Shown here piece after piece: positions 8,328-16,895 of a stretch of 64,000 nt of DNA. Origin of the DNA: Microbulbifer hainanensis (GTDB lineage: Bacteria; Pseudomonadota; Gammaproteobacteria; Pseudomonadales; Cellvibrionaceae). The translations under genes were made by a program, and so were the position numbers. Location of the stretch: positions 31,584-95,583 of the forward strand of contig NZ_JACZCR010000001.1 in NCBI RefSeq assembly GCF_014904735.1, in the 5' to 3' direction. The notes beneath the pieces are model-generated. The model was not told where the DNA came from. It ran no database searches and saw only the letters and a program-made list of their open reading frames with translations. Numbering within the stretch: position 1 is the first letter of the stretch; the number at the start of each line of letters is the position of its first letter.

Positions 8328-10604
8328 TCAGATATCGTAATTGAATTCCAGACCGATGATGCGACCGCGATTGAGCGGTGTAAAGGTGGAATTGGGTCCC
8401 AGAGCAACCGGACCAAGCATAACCGGTAGCTGGGTATTGTTACCCTCGCTGACTTCATCCAGCATGTTCTTGCCGAACAAGGACAAACTGTAATTGCCTT
8501 CCAGCGGCGCAAAGCCAATGCTGAAATCGACCATTTCCACTTCGCTCAACATACCGCGGTTGTTATCCGTATAGGCTGATGCGTCGCGGAAGTTGTAATT
8601 GACCCGAGAAGTAACAATACCGAGATTGCCCAGAGCCAGGTCGTGTACCAAACCCATACCGTAAGTCCAGGGCGCCAGGCGAGGAATGTCCAGGCCGAGA
8701 TCCGTGTCATCTACTACTCCGTCACCACTGATATCCAGCCAGACCTTGTCGTAGTCGCCATCCACATAACCGACATTCATGCTCAGCAGCAGGCTGTCGG
8801 ACAGCCCCGCCATCATCTCGAATTCAGCACCGCGAATAGTCGCGTCCGCGGTATTGCGGATCAGCTGAGCAACGCCAGCGGTCTCGCTGGGCAGGTTCAC
8901 TTCACGCTGCATGTTGTCGATGGTGTTGTGGAACACCGCCATATTGGTCCGAACCCGGCCGTCCAGCCACTGAGCCTTGGCGCCGACTTCGAAGCTGTTC
9001 TGCTCTTCCTGATCGGTGGGACCGGGTTCAGCACCGGGCACGGTATTGCGCATATTGTAACCGCCGCTGCGGAAGCCCTTGGTCCAGACCGCGTAGGTCT
9101 GCGCGCTGTCGCTGAAATTCCACTGCAGGCCGACTTTCGGTGTAAAGGCACTCCAGCTATGGCTGTCGTTGAAGTCGAAGGCCGAACAGCCCCCCAGCGT
9201 ACAGTCGTTGCCCGGAATGATGGAGGCAATATCTACATCCTTGTCTTCCTTGGAGTAGCGGCCGCCCAGGGTCAGTACCCACTCGTCGTTCAGGTCGATA
9301 TCCGCTTGGGTGAACACACCCAGGGCCTGGTGATCCTGAACGCCGCCACCGGCATGAATCTGCGGAAACAGCTGATCATAGGGCGGACCCAGCGCCGCCA
9401 ATACACCGAGAATCTCACGTCTCTCCATGTACTCCAGGTCCTGGCTGAACCAGTAAACACCGGAAGTGATCGAGGTGTTGCCAAAGCGGCCGGCGTAACG
9501 CAGTTCGTTGGACACCTGGCTCTGGTCGATGGAACTGCCGGAATGGAAGAGAGGTAGCGGCAGTGAATCGATATCCGCCGCACCGATCATGTCGTACTCC
9601 CGCCAGGCGAGAATGTTGGTAATGGTACCGTTACCGAACGCCACATCCTTGTTGTACTCGGCAATCGCCTGGTTCCACTCGGTTTCTGACCAACCCTCTT
9701 CGTCGATGGCGATCTCGAAGGAGCCTTCGCTGTTATCCCAGTCGGTCACACCAACTGATGCGGCGATCTGTTGCGAGTAGTCGCCGCGATTCTGTCCCGG
9801 CACACCATCGCCGTCCACACGGCCGGATTCGAAGCGCAGCAACAGGTCGCCCGCATCGCCGAGATCCACGCTGAAGCTCGGGCGCATAAACCAGGTGGTC
9901 GACGCACCAAAGTGGTCATTGCCGGTGTATTTGTTTTCGAACCAGCCCTGATCGTCGTTGTAATAGGCGGTCAGGCGACCATTGATGTTGTCGGTCAGCT
10001 TGCCGGATACCGCACCGGCCACATTGGTTTCCTGGTGATCCGTGGTGGATACGCGGAACTTGCTGGTGAATTCTTCGGTGGGGCGTGCCGTGCGGATCTG
10101 CACCGCGCCGCCGGTGACGTTGCGCCCGAACAGCAATCCCTGGGGGCCGCGCAGTACTTCGATGCCCTCGAGATCAAACAGGTCGAGTACCACACCGGCA
10201 TTCACACCGAGGTACATGCCGTCCACGAATACCCCAACGGTGGGATCGATGGAGGGGATGGAGCTGTTTACGCCGAGGCCGCGGACCGTAAAGTTGGCGG
10301 TGCTTTTGATGGTACCCACATCGTCCAGCTGGACGTTGGGCATTTTGAAGGCAAGGCTTTGCAGGTCTTTGGTCTGCAGTGCCTCGAGCTGGTCGCCGGA
10401 ATAGGCGGTGACCGCCACTGGCACTTCCTGCAGCTTTTCTGCATTGGCGCGCTTGCGCGCGGTAACTTCAACTTCTTCCATGACGGTCGCCACCGCGCCG
10501 TCAGCGGCGTGTACCGCTGCCGCGCCACTGGCCAACCAGAGCGTCGCCACTGAACAGGCGGACATCAGGGCAGAAGCGCTTCTTCCATTAAATGGACGTC
10601 TCAT
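8328..10604 (-). CDS. TonB-dependent outer-membrane receptor
   Basis: 758 residues when started at ATG 10604, preceded by GGAGAGA; a longer upstream frame adds 47 residues with no signal character. The signal peptide ends about AVHA (residue 33). A TonB-box-like MEEVEVTARK follows, then a plug domain (about 55-170, with VLRGPQGLLFGRNVTGG) and a 22-strand-type barrel to the C-terminus. The substrate cannot be told from the sequence; this SusC-unlike iron-complex/catechol-type family covers siderophores, cobalamin, glycans and other ligands. The gene is monocistronic, with a terminator behind it and a 15-bp palindrome about 215 bp upstream. Confidence 0.9.
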   Translation of the reverse strand: MRRPFNGRSASALMSACSVATLWLASGAAAVHAADGAVATVMEEVEVTARKRANAEKLQEVPVAVTAYSGDQLEALQTKDLQSLAFKMPNVQLDDVGTIKSTANFTVRGLGVNSSIPSIDPTVGVFVDGMYLGVNAGVVLDLFDLEGIEVLRGPQGLLFGRNVTGGAVQIRTARPTEEFTSKFRVSTTDHQETNVAGAVSGKLTDNINGRLTAYYNDDQGWFENKYTGNDHFGASTTWFMRPSFSVDLGDAGDLLLRFESGRVDGDGVPGQNRGDYSQQIAASVGVTDWDNSEGSFEIAIDEEGWSETEWNQAIAEYNKDVAFGNGTITNILAWREYDMIGAADIDSLPLPLFHSGSSIDQSQVSNELRYAGRFGNTSITSGVYWFSQDLEYMERREILGVLAALGPPYDQLFPQIHAGGGVQDHQALGVFTQADIDLNDEWVLTLGGRYSKEDKDVDIASIIPGNDCTLGGCSAFDFNDSHSWSAFTPKVGLQWNFSDSAQTYAVWTKGFRSGGYNMRNTVPGAEPGPTDQEEQNSFEVGAKAQWLDGRVRTNMAVFHNTIDNMQREVNLPSETAGVAQLIRNTADATIRGAEFEMMAGLSDSLLLSMNVGYVDGDYDKVWLDISGDGVVDDTDLGLDIPRLAPWTYGMGLVHDLALGNLGIVTSRVNYNFRDASAYTDNNRGMLSEVEMVDFSIGFAPLEGNYSLSLFGKNMLDEVSEGNNTQLPVMLGPVALGPNSTFTPLNRGRIIGLEFNYDI

Positions 10605-11093
10605 TTTCTCTCTCCATTGCTCTTTTATTGTTATCGATGGCAACGGGTTCATCGCGATCGGTACTGCACAGCTTCGCTGTTGTTTTTTTATGAAGCCCCG
10701 ACCAGCAACCGCGCTGAAATCGCACCGACTATTCGTCGATACCAAGAAGATTACACAGAAGTAATGACTAGCGGAAGCAACTTGTTACTACATTTTCGAG
10801 CAATTTCCGGGAGTATTTTACCTTCAAGGTAACAGCTCCGCCCCGAAATCGGTCTCTAGTGACAATTGTGCAAGGATTTAAAAAACTCTGTAGTTTTACT
10901 ACCGGGAAGCGTTACCAATTTGCACCAGAATAGCGCGCTAGTGAAAAGGAGAATTCGGCATGGTATCTGCCCCAACAGTGGCAGCAGAAAATTAGACCAG
11001 CGAGTCTTCTTGTTGCTAACCGATCGAAACACGAGACAAACCGAGCCGATGCATCCACATTGGCCCAGTTTTGGCCCGCCAGCCTGCTTCTGA
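10605..11093. other. Regulatory region between pdxH and the TonB-receptor gene
   Basis: Nearly 490 bases without a credible gene. It holds the long 5' region of the receptor gene, including the palindrome at 10818-10832. Short open frames here have no ribosome-binding site or family resemblance. Confidence 0.6.
10818..10832. promoter_or_regulatory. Perfect 15-bp palindrome, candidate operator
   Basis: TTACCTTCAAGGTAA is a perfect inverted repeat of seven bases around one central base. It sits 214 bases upstream of the TonB-receptor start codon, in a region with A/T-rich promoter-like sequence just downstream on the minus strand. The cognate regulator is unknown. Confidence 0.45.
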
Positions 11094-11732
11094 TCAGGGG
11101 GACAGTCGCGCCGCCTGCCACTCGCCATCCGCACTGCGGCGGTACATAAAACGGTCGTGCAGGCGACTGGCGCCGCCCTGCCAGAACTCAACCGCTTCGG
11201 GCACTATCCGGTAGCCACCCCAGAAATCCGGCAGTGGAATTTCACCGTCACCAAAACGCGCTTTCACGGCCTCAAACTGCTCCTCAAGCTGTGCGCGGCT
11301 ATCCAGCACCTCACTCTGTCGCGAAGCCCATGCCGCCAGCTGGCTCTCCCGGGGGCGGGAGTGGAAGTAGCGCAGTGTCTCATCGCGGTCGAGCGGCTGT
11401 GCGCGGCCATAGACAATGACCTGGCGCTCCAGCGACTGCCACGGAAACAGCAGCGAGACCTGGCCGTTGGAGGCGATATCCCGCGCTTTGTGGCTGTGCA
11501 GGTTGGTGTAAAAGACGAAACCCCGCTCATCGACCCCTTTCAGCAGTACGATGCGCTGGGAGGGCTGCCCGTTGGCATCCACGGTGGACAGGCACATGGA
11601 ACTGGGATCCGGCAGCCCAGCTGCCGCCGCCTCTTCCAGCCACTGCTTGAACTGCTCTACCGGACTTTCACACAAGTCGTCCCGCGACAGGCCGCCGCGC
11701 AGATACTCCCGGCGCCACTGATCTATTTCCAT
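11094..11732 (-). CDS. pdxH: Pyridoxamine 5'-phosphate oxidase
   Basis: 212 residues from ATG 11732; an in-frame TTG just before it (11735) is an alternative, with GGAG seven bases upstream of that. The protein matches PdxH along its whole length: MEIDQWRREYLRGGLSR at the start, the FMN/substrate region with RIVLLKG and FVFYTNLHSHKARDI, and the family C-terminus with FWGGYRIVPEAVEFWQGG, RLHDRF and the final ARLSP. It makes pyridoxal 5'-phosphate from pyridoxamine or pyridoxine phosphate, using FMN and oxygen. Confidence 0.95.
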   Translation of the reverse strand: MEIDQWRREYLRGGLSRDDLCESPVEQFKQWLEEAAAAGLPDPSSMCLSTVDANGQPSQRIVLLKGVDERGFVFYTNLHSHKARDIASNGQVSLLFPWQSLERQVIVYGRAQPLDRDETLRYFHSRPRESQLAAWASRQSEVLDSRAQLEEQFEAVKARFGDGEIPLPDFWGGYRIVPEAVEFWQGGASRLHDRFMYRRSADGEWQAARLSP

Positions 11733-11953
11733 CAATTTGCTACTCCGTGTGGATCAGACTTACAAGTCCGCTAAGTTTACTCGCCGTCGCGGGAATTCCC
11801 AATGCGCGCAATTTTCCGCACGGCAGGCCTGTCCTATGCTCAATTATCCAGTGAATTCTCACGCCCCAGAAGCAGACTCTGCAGCTGCTTGCGTCGCAAT
11901 TCTGCGCTCGCTAGGCTCACTGCAAATTCGAAACACAAGGATCGGCAAAAGCC

Positions 11954-13558
11954 ATGCCCTCTGCACCCACTTGTGCCCAGGTGTTAATGCGCCTGCTGCG
12001 GGACTACCAGGTTGAAAAAGTCTTCGGTATTCCCGGCGTTCACACCATCGAACTCTACCGCGGCCTGCCCGGCAGCGGCCTGCAACACATTACCCCGCGC
12101 CACGAGCAGGGCGCCGCGTTTATGGCGGACGGCTACGCCCGCGCCAGTGGCAAGCCCGGCGTGTGCTTCCTGATCACGGGACCAGGCCTGACCAACGCCG
12201 CCACGGCCATGGCCCAGGCCTACTCGGATTCGATCCCGATGCTGGTGATCTCTGCGGTCAACCGCCGCGAGGACCTAGGCATGGGCCGCGGCCGCCTGCA
12301 CGAGCTGCCACGCCAGAGCGATGTGAGCCGCGGCTACTGTATCTGGCAACACACGCTGACTGTTGCGGAGCAGCTGCCGGAGGTGATGGCCCGCGCGTTC
12401 CAACTGCTGTCCTGCAGCCGCCCGGGACCGGTCCACATCGAAATCCCCATCGACCTGTTCCCGGCGCCGATGCCCGGCCAGATCGAAGACTACCGCGCCA
12501 GCCCGACCGCGGAAGTTCCCGCAGCCAATAGTGCGGCCATTGAAACCGCGCGAGAGTGGCTGCAGGCGGCGGATCGTCCGGTGATCCTGCTCGGCGGCGG
12601 CGCCCAGGCCGCCGGACGGCCGGCAACCGCAATTGCCGAAAAACTCGCCGCGCCAGTGTTTCTCTCGCTCGCGGCCAAGGGCATCGTCGACGAGCGCCAC
12701 CCCCTGTGTGGTGGTGCCAACCTGAGTTTCGACTGTGTGCGCGAACGGGTGGAGAATGCCGACGTGGTGCTGGCGGTAGGTACCGAGCTGGCGGAAACCG
12801 ATCGCAACCTGGTACGCGCCGACTACGCCTTCGCCGGCAAACTGATTCGCATCGACATAGACCCGGCACAACTGGTCTGCAACGCCAACCCGGACCTGGC
12901 GATTTGCGCCGATGCCGAAGCGGCACTTCAGCAGCTGGATGCCGCGCTCAGCCCCTGTGACAACGCCAGGCAACAGGCTGTTGCCGCCGAACTCGCACAG
13001 ACCCTGCAGGAGTGCCGCAAAGAGTGGTGGCCCGGATCGGAAGAGCGTTTCCCCTGGGTCGAGGCGCTGCGCGCCGCGCTGCCGGAACAGGGTATCCTGG
13101 TGACAGACTCCACCCAGCTGGCCTACAACACCAATCACGCGCTGCCGCTGTACCATCCCCGCAGTCACCTCACCTGCACGACCGGTTACGGCACCCTCGG
13201 CTTTGCCCTGCCCGCCGCCATCGGCGCCAGGCTCGCCGGCCCGCGGGACGTACTCGCGCTGATCGGCGATGGTGGCATGATGTTTACCGTCGGCGAACTG
13301 ATGGTGGCCGTGGAACAGCAACTGCCGCTGCCTATCCTGGTGTGGAACAATGCCGGCTACGGTGAGATCCGCGACTTTATGGATGACGCCGGGGTTGATC
13401 GTGAAGGCGTCGAGCTCCGCACCCCGGATTTCGTTGCCCTGGCCAGATCCTGTGGGGCAGAGGGACAGCGCATCGATCGACCGGAACAACTGGTGGACGC
13501 CGTTGCCGAAGCCCTGCAGCGAAAGACCCCGACACTGATAGAAATAACCGCGCCCTGA
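11954..13558 (+). CDS. aruI: Thiamine-diphosphate enzyme, 5-guanidino-2-oxopentanoate decarboxylase (AruI) type
   Basis: 534 residues with the acetolactate-synthase fold: N-terminal ThDP domain with FGIPGVHTIELYRGLPGSG and catalytic Glu in RHEQGAAFMADGYAR, central domain (about 190-320), and C-terminal ThDP domain with GDGGMMFTVGELM ending in the Mg-binding WNNAGYGEIRD. The N-terminal stretch closely resembles AruI of the arginine transaminase pathway as I recall it, which decarboxylates 2-ketoarginine to 4-guanidinobutyraldehyde. The aldehyde dehydrogenase 23 bp downstream fits the next step. No arginine transaminase is in the window, so the substrate is an inference; other 2-oxo acids are possible. 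Confidence 0.75.
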   Translation: MPSAPTCAQVLMRLLRDYQVEKVFGIPGVHTIELYRGLPGSGLQHITPRHEQGAAFMADGYARASGKPGVCFLITGPGLTNAATAMAQAYSDSIPMLVISAVNRREDLGMGRGRLHELPRQSDVSRGYCIWQHTLTVAEQLPEVMARAFQLLSCSRPGPVHIEIPIDLFPAPMPGQIEDYRASPTAEVPAANSAAIETAREWLQAADRPVILLGGGAQAAGRPATAIAEKLAAPVFLSLAAKGIVDERHPLCGGANLSFDCVRERVENADVVLAVGTELAETDRNLVRADYAFAGKLIRIDIDPAQLVCNANPDLAICADAEAALQQLDAALSPCDNARQQAVAAELAQTLQECRKEWWPGSEERFPWVEALRAALPEQGILVTDSTQLAYNTNHALPLYHPRSHLTCTTGYGTLGFALPAAIGARLAGPRDVLALIGDGGMMFTVGELMVAVEQQLPLPILVWNNAGYGEIRDFMDDAGVDREGVELRTPDFVALARSCGAEGQRIDRPEQLVDAVAEALQRKTPTLIEITAP

Positions 13559-13581
13559 AGAGCGCAAAACGGAAGAGCGTT

Positions 13582-15015
13582 ATGACAGATTTTACCCAGG
13601 TGCATACGGATAAACTCTATATCAACGGCCAGTGGCAGGACTCCCGCGGCGGCGACCTGCACACTGTGGTCAACCCGGCTAACGAGGAAGTCATCTGCCA
13701 GGTGATCCAGGGTTCTGCCGAGGATGTCGATGCCGCCGTGGCAGCGTCGCGCACCGCATTCAAATGCTGGAAGAACTCCTCCGCCAGCGACCGCGCCGCG
13801 CTCATGAATGCCATTGCCGACGGCATGGAAAAGCGCAAGGAAGACCTGATTCAGGCGGTTTCCCAGGCACTCGGCTGCCCGGCGCACATCACCCGGTGGC
13901 TGCACGTCGACGGCCCCATTTACGCCATGCGCTACTACGCCGAGCGGGCCTCCATCATGGAAAAAACGGAGAAGGCCTCCCACTCGCTGATTATCCGCGA
14001 ACCGATCGGTGTCTGCGGATTTATCACCCCGTGGAACTACCCGCTGCACCAGTTCGTCGGCAAGGTGGCACCGGCACTGGCTGCCGGCTGTACCATGATC
14101 TGCAAGCCGTCGGAAACGACACCGCTGCAGGATTACGTGATGGCGGAAATAATCGACTCTGTCGGCCTGCCCCCGGGTGTCTTCAACCTGGTACCCGGTG
14201 CCGGGCCGATTGTGGGTGCGGCGCTGTCTTCGCACCCGGATATCGACATGGTGTCGTTTACCGGCTCCACCCGCGCCGGGATCGAAGTGGCCAAAGCGGC
14301 TGCACCGACCGTCAAGCGCGTCACCCAGGAGCTGGGTGGCAAGTCACCGTTGATCATCACGCCCGACGCGGATCTGCAGGCCGCGGTGCGCTGGGGCTGT
14401 GAAGATGTGTTCATCAACAGTGGCCAGACCTGCACCGCACTGACCCGCATGCTGGTACCGGCAGATCGCTATGAAGAGGCGGTAACCATTGCCAAGCAGG
14501 TGGCCGAAGAAGTGGCCCTGGGCACTGGCTCCGATGCCTTCATGGGGCCGCTGTCATCGGCGCGCCAGCGCGACATAGTGCGCGGTTATATCGAAAAGGG
14601 CGTGGCAGAAGGCGCGCGCCTGGTCACCGGCGGCCCCGAGACGCCGGAAGGTTTCGACCGGGGTTACTACGTCAAACCCACGGTCTTCGCCGACGTCAAC
14701 AATGACATGGCCATCGCCCGCGAGGAGATCTTCGGCCCGGTGACCTGCCTGATCCCCTACAAGGATATGGACGAGGCCATCGCCATCGCCAACGACACCG
14801 AGTACGGGCTCTCCAGCGGCGTCTGGGCCAAAGACGCGGAAAGCGCCCTGCCCGTTGTGCGCCGTATCGAGGCCGGACTCTGTTTCGTCAACGGTGGCGA
14901 CTTCAATTACGATGCCCCGTTCGGCGGCTACAAGCGCTCCGGCAATGGCCGCGAGTTCGGCGAGGCCGGGCTCGATGAGTTTATCGAACTGAAATCCGTA
15001 CAACTTCCGGCATAA
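13582..15015 (+). CDS. Aldehyde dehydrogenase, probably acting on the product of the upstream decarboxylase
   Basis: 477 residues, standard ALDH length. Visible features are the NAD-binding PWNYPLHQ, FTGST, catalytic general-base Glu in QELGGKSP, catalytic Cys in NSGQTCTA and the EEIFGPV motif. It begins 23 bases after the AruI-like gene, so the two are probably one operon converting a 2-oxo acid to a carboxylate through an aldehyde (4-guanidinobutyrate if the substrate is ketoarginine). The substrate is not decided by sequence. Confidence 0.85.
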   Translation: MTDFTQVHTDKLYINGQWQDSRGGDLHTVVNPANEEVICQVIQGSAEDVDAAVAASRTAFKCWKNSSASDRAALMNAIADGMEKRKEDLIQAVSQALGCPAHITRWLHVDGPIYAMRYYAERASIMEKTEKASHSLIIREPIGVCGFITPWNYPLHQFVGKVAPALAAGCTMICKPSETTPLQDYVMAEIIDSVGLPPGVFNLVPGAGPIVGAALSSHPDIDMVSFTGSTRAGIEVAKAAAPTVKRVTQELGGKSPLIITPDADLQAAVRWGCEDVFINSGQTCTALTRMLVPADRYEEAVTIAKQVAEEVALGTGSDAFMGPLSSARQRDIVRGYIEKGVAEGARLVTGGPETPEGFDRGYYVKPTVFADVNNDMAIAREEIFGPVTCLIPYKDMDEAIAIANDTEYGLSSGVWAKDAESALPVVRRIEAGLCFVNGGDFNYDAPFGGYKRSGNGREFGEAGLDEFIELKSVQLPA

Positions 15016-15023
15016 AATCCTGC

Positions 15024-15045
15024 GCCGCCCCGTTCGCGGGGCGGC
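15024..15045 (+). terminator. Hairpin after the aldehyde dehydrogenase gene
   Basis: Nine-bp GC stem GCCGCCCCG / CGGGGCGGC with a TTCG loop, eight bases past the stop codon. Only a weak T stretch (CTGTTG) follows, so it may be a transcript-protecting hairpin rather than a strong terminator. Confidence 0.6.
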
Positions 15046-15090
15046 CTGTTGACTGACCATCCAAGCCCCGCTATCTTTGCTCCCACATCC

Positions 15091-15190
15091 AGAGAGTGGC
15101 TGACGCCAACGCCAACCTGCCGACCGGGGCAAGGTGGTTTCTCTCTAACCGCACTTCGGTGCAGATAGAGAGGATGGGGCTCATAGAGAG
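15091..15190 (+). ncRNA. Candidate structured leader RNA with alternative AGAGAG/CTCTCT pairings
   Basis: AGAGAG occurs at 15091-15096, 15167-15172 and 15185-15190, and the complement CTCTCT at 15141-15146. CTCTCTA (15141) pairs with TAGAGAG (15166) to close a hairpin capped by GCAC-TTCG-GTGC, a canonical very stable C(UUCG)G loop; pairing with the first AGAGAG would be mutually exclusive. GGATG and GGGGCT at 15172-15181 can also pair with CATCC and AGCCCC near 15064-15090. The arrangement looks like a switch but matches no riboswitch class I can name with confidence. Confidence 0.35.
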
Positions 15191-15239
15191 CAATCCAACC
15201 GGAATTACGCGAATACCTTTTTCGCCGCTTCCACGTCAG

Positions 15240-15265
15240 CCCTCCAATTCAGTATTTTTGGAGGG
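15240..15265 (+). promoter_or_regulatory. Hairpin that sequesters the ribosome-binding site of the 71-aa ORF
   Basis: CCCTCCAA (15240-15247) and TTGGAGGG (15258-15265) form a perfect 8-bp stem with a 10-base AT-rich loop. The right arm is the strong GGAGGG ribosome-binding site lying three bases before ATG 15269, so translation should be blocked unless the stem opens. Confidence 0.55.
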
Positions 15266-15268
15266 ATC

Positions 15269-15484
15269 ATGTCCGAATCATCACTACCCTGCTCAGACGT
15301 TATCGAAATCCAGATAGCGAATCAGCGCCGCCGCACCGCCGTACGCGCCGTGCGACGAGCCGACCGGCAATTGCTGTGGCAACTACTGTTCGACAGCGCG
15401 GAAGAGGCATTAAAATTCGCCACCAACTGCCGCGCCAGTCATCAGCCCATCACGGCCCACAAAGCCTGCGAACTGGCGGGATGA
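15269..15484 (+). CDS. Small protein of unknown function (71 aa)
   Basis: Not recognised. The start is backed by an unusually strong GGAGGG ribosome-binding site embedded in a hairpin. The product is basic in the middle (NQRRRTAVRAVRRADRQ), has two Cys, no signal peptide and no membrane segment. It lies between the AruI/aldehyde dehydrogenase pair and kbl, behind a structured leader. Position and leader suggest a regulated small protein or a leader peptide, but nothing in the sequence fixes its role. Confidence 0.55.
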   Translation: MSESSLPCSDVIEIQIANQRRRTAVRAVRRADRQLLWQLLFDSAEEALKFATNCRASHQPITAHKACELAG

Positions 15485-15606
15485 ACTAAACTAAGCGCCG
15501 TCAGCGCCGGGCTACATCGCGCCGATCTCGCCTCTGTGGAAGAGACAAGCTATCGGGGCGTCCAGCCGCGTGCCAAAAGCACAACAAAGGAGCAAACAAC
15601 AACACC

Positions 15607-16806
15607 ATGTCCAAGCCAGAACAATTCTTTCAGCACCTGCGCGACGAACTCAAACAGATCGAAGCGGACGGCCTCTACAAGCGTGAGCGCATCATTACCT
15701 CGCAGCAGGCCGCTGAAATCCAGGTCAACAACGACACCCAGGTACTGAACTTCTGCGCCAACAACTACCTGGGCCTGGCCAATCACCCGGACCTGATCCA
15801 GGCGGCCAAAGACGGCCTCGATCAATACGGTTTCGGCATGGCGTCGGTGCGCTTTATCTGCGGAACCCAGGATATTCACAAGGCGCTGGAATCCCGCCTG
15901 TCAGAATTCCTGCGTACTGAAGACACCATCCTCTACACCTCCTGTTTCGACGCCAACGGCGGCCTGTTTGAAACGCTGCTGGGCCCCGACGATGCGATCA
16001 TCTCCGATGCACTGAACCACGCTTCCATTATCGACGGCGTGCGCCTGTGCAAGGCCAAGCGCTTCCGCTATGCCAACAACGATATGGCGGAGCTGGAAAA
16101 GCAGTTGCAGGCGGCCGACGCGGCCGGCGCGAAAACCAAGCTCATTGCCACCGATGGTGTTTTTTCCATGGACGGTGTTATCGCCGACCTGAAATCCGTC
16201 TGTGACCTGGCGGATAAGTACAATGCCCTCGTGATGGTCGACGACTCTCACGCGGTAGGATTTCTCGGCGAGCACGGCCGCGGCACCCACGAATTTTGCG
16301 ATGTGATCGACCGTGTCGACATCATCACCGGCACCCTGGGCAAGGCGCTCGGCGGCGCCTCCGGCGGCTTTACCTCCGGCCGCAAGGAAATTATCGACCT
16401 GCTGCGCCAGCGCTCCCGCCCCTACCTGTTCTCCAATTCCGTCGCGCCGGCCATCGTGACCGCATCGCTGAAGGTGCTGGATATGTTGATGGAAGGCGGC
16501 GAGCTGCGAGAACAACTGCGGGAGAATTCCGCCTATTTCCGCAAGCGCATGAGTGAGGCCGGCTTTACCCTGGCCGGCGCGGACCACCCGATCATTCCAG
16601 TGATGATCGGCGACGCCGCTCTGGCGCAGAAAATGGCGGACAAGATGCTCGAACGCGGTATCTATGTCGTCGGCTTCTTCTACCCGGTGGTGCCGAAGGG
16701 CCAGGCCCGCATCCGCACCCAGATGTCCGCCGCGCACACGAAGGAGCAACTCGATCAGTGCATCGACGCCTTCGTGGAGGTAGGCAAGGAACTCAACATC
16801 ATTTAA
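15607..16806 (+). CDS. kbl: 2-amino-3-ketobutyrate CoA ligase (glycine C-acetyltransferase)
   Basis: 399 residues, the family length. A PLP enzyme of the alpha-oxoamine synthase group: [13 protein letters not shown] near the N-terminus, the [13 protein letters not shown] and [11 protein letters not shown] stretches, D-D-S-H-A-V-G, and the PLP Lys in [14 protein letters not shown]. With Tdh it splits threonine into glycine and acetyl-CoA. AAAGGAG lies 13 bases upstream of the ATG. tdh follows 89 bases downstream. Confidence 0.97.
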   Translation: MSKPEQFFQHLRDELKQIEADGLYKRERIITSQQAAEIQVNNDTQVLNFCANNYLGLANHPDLIQAAKDGLDQYGFGMASVRFICGTQDIHKALESRLSEFLRTEDTILYTSCFDANGGLFETLLGPDDAIISDALNHASIIDGVRLCKAKRFRYANNDMAELEKQLQAADAAGAKTKLIATDGVFSMDGVIADLKSVCDLADKYNALVMVDDSHAVGFLGEHGRGTHEFCDVIDRVDIITGTLGKALGGASGGFTSGRKEIIDLLRQRSRPYLFSNSVAPAIVTASLKVLDMLMEGGELREQLRENSAYFRKRMSEAGFTLAGADHPIIPVMIGDAALAQKMADKMLERGIYVVGFFYPVVPKGQARIRTQMSAAHTKEQLDQCIDAFVEVGKELNII

Positions 16807-16819
16807 ACCAATCAGCCCC

Positions 16820-16852
16820 GGCCCGGGTTTTGCCACAAGCAAAGCCCGGGCC
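16820..16852 (+). terminator. Long hairpin between kbl and tdh
   Basis: A 14-bp stem with one G-T pair (GGCCCGGGTTTTGC / GCAAAGCCCGGGCC) and a five-base loop, 14 bases after the kbl stop. No T run follows, so it may attenuate or set the kbl:tdh mRNA ratio rather than end the transcript. Confidence 0.5.
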
Positions 16853-16895
16853 TTGTGCTGGCCGGCGGATCGCCGGACCAGAATCGGGAAGTATT

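Noticed and set aside
8643..9557. Long open frame on the plus strand across the TonB receptor
   Set aside because: Antisense to a well-supported receptor, no ribosome-binding site, no domain resemblance. A GC-rich shadow frame.
10866..11093. 75-codon plus-strand frame in the pdxH-receptor gap
   Set aside because: No ribosome-binding site and no recognisable feature.
12275..13567. 430-codon minus-strand open frame across the AruI-like gene
   Set aside because: Antisense to a clear ThDP enzyme; composition typical of a shadow frame in GC-rich coding DNA.
15061..15190. Glycine riboswitch call for the structured leader
   Set aside because: Only short segments (GCCGA..GGGGCAA) recall the aptamer; the conserved CUCUCAGG and AAAGGAC elements are not convincingly present.
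15901..16842. Minus-strand open frame across kbl
   Set aside because: Antisense to kbl, with His/Gly/Val-rich composition of a shadow and no start signals.
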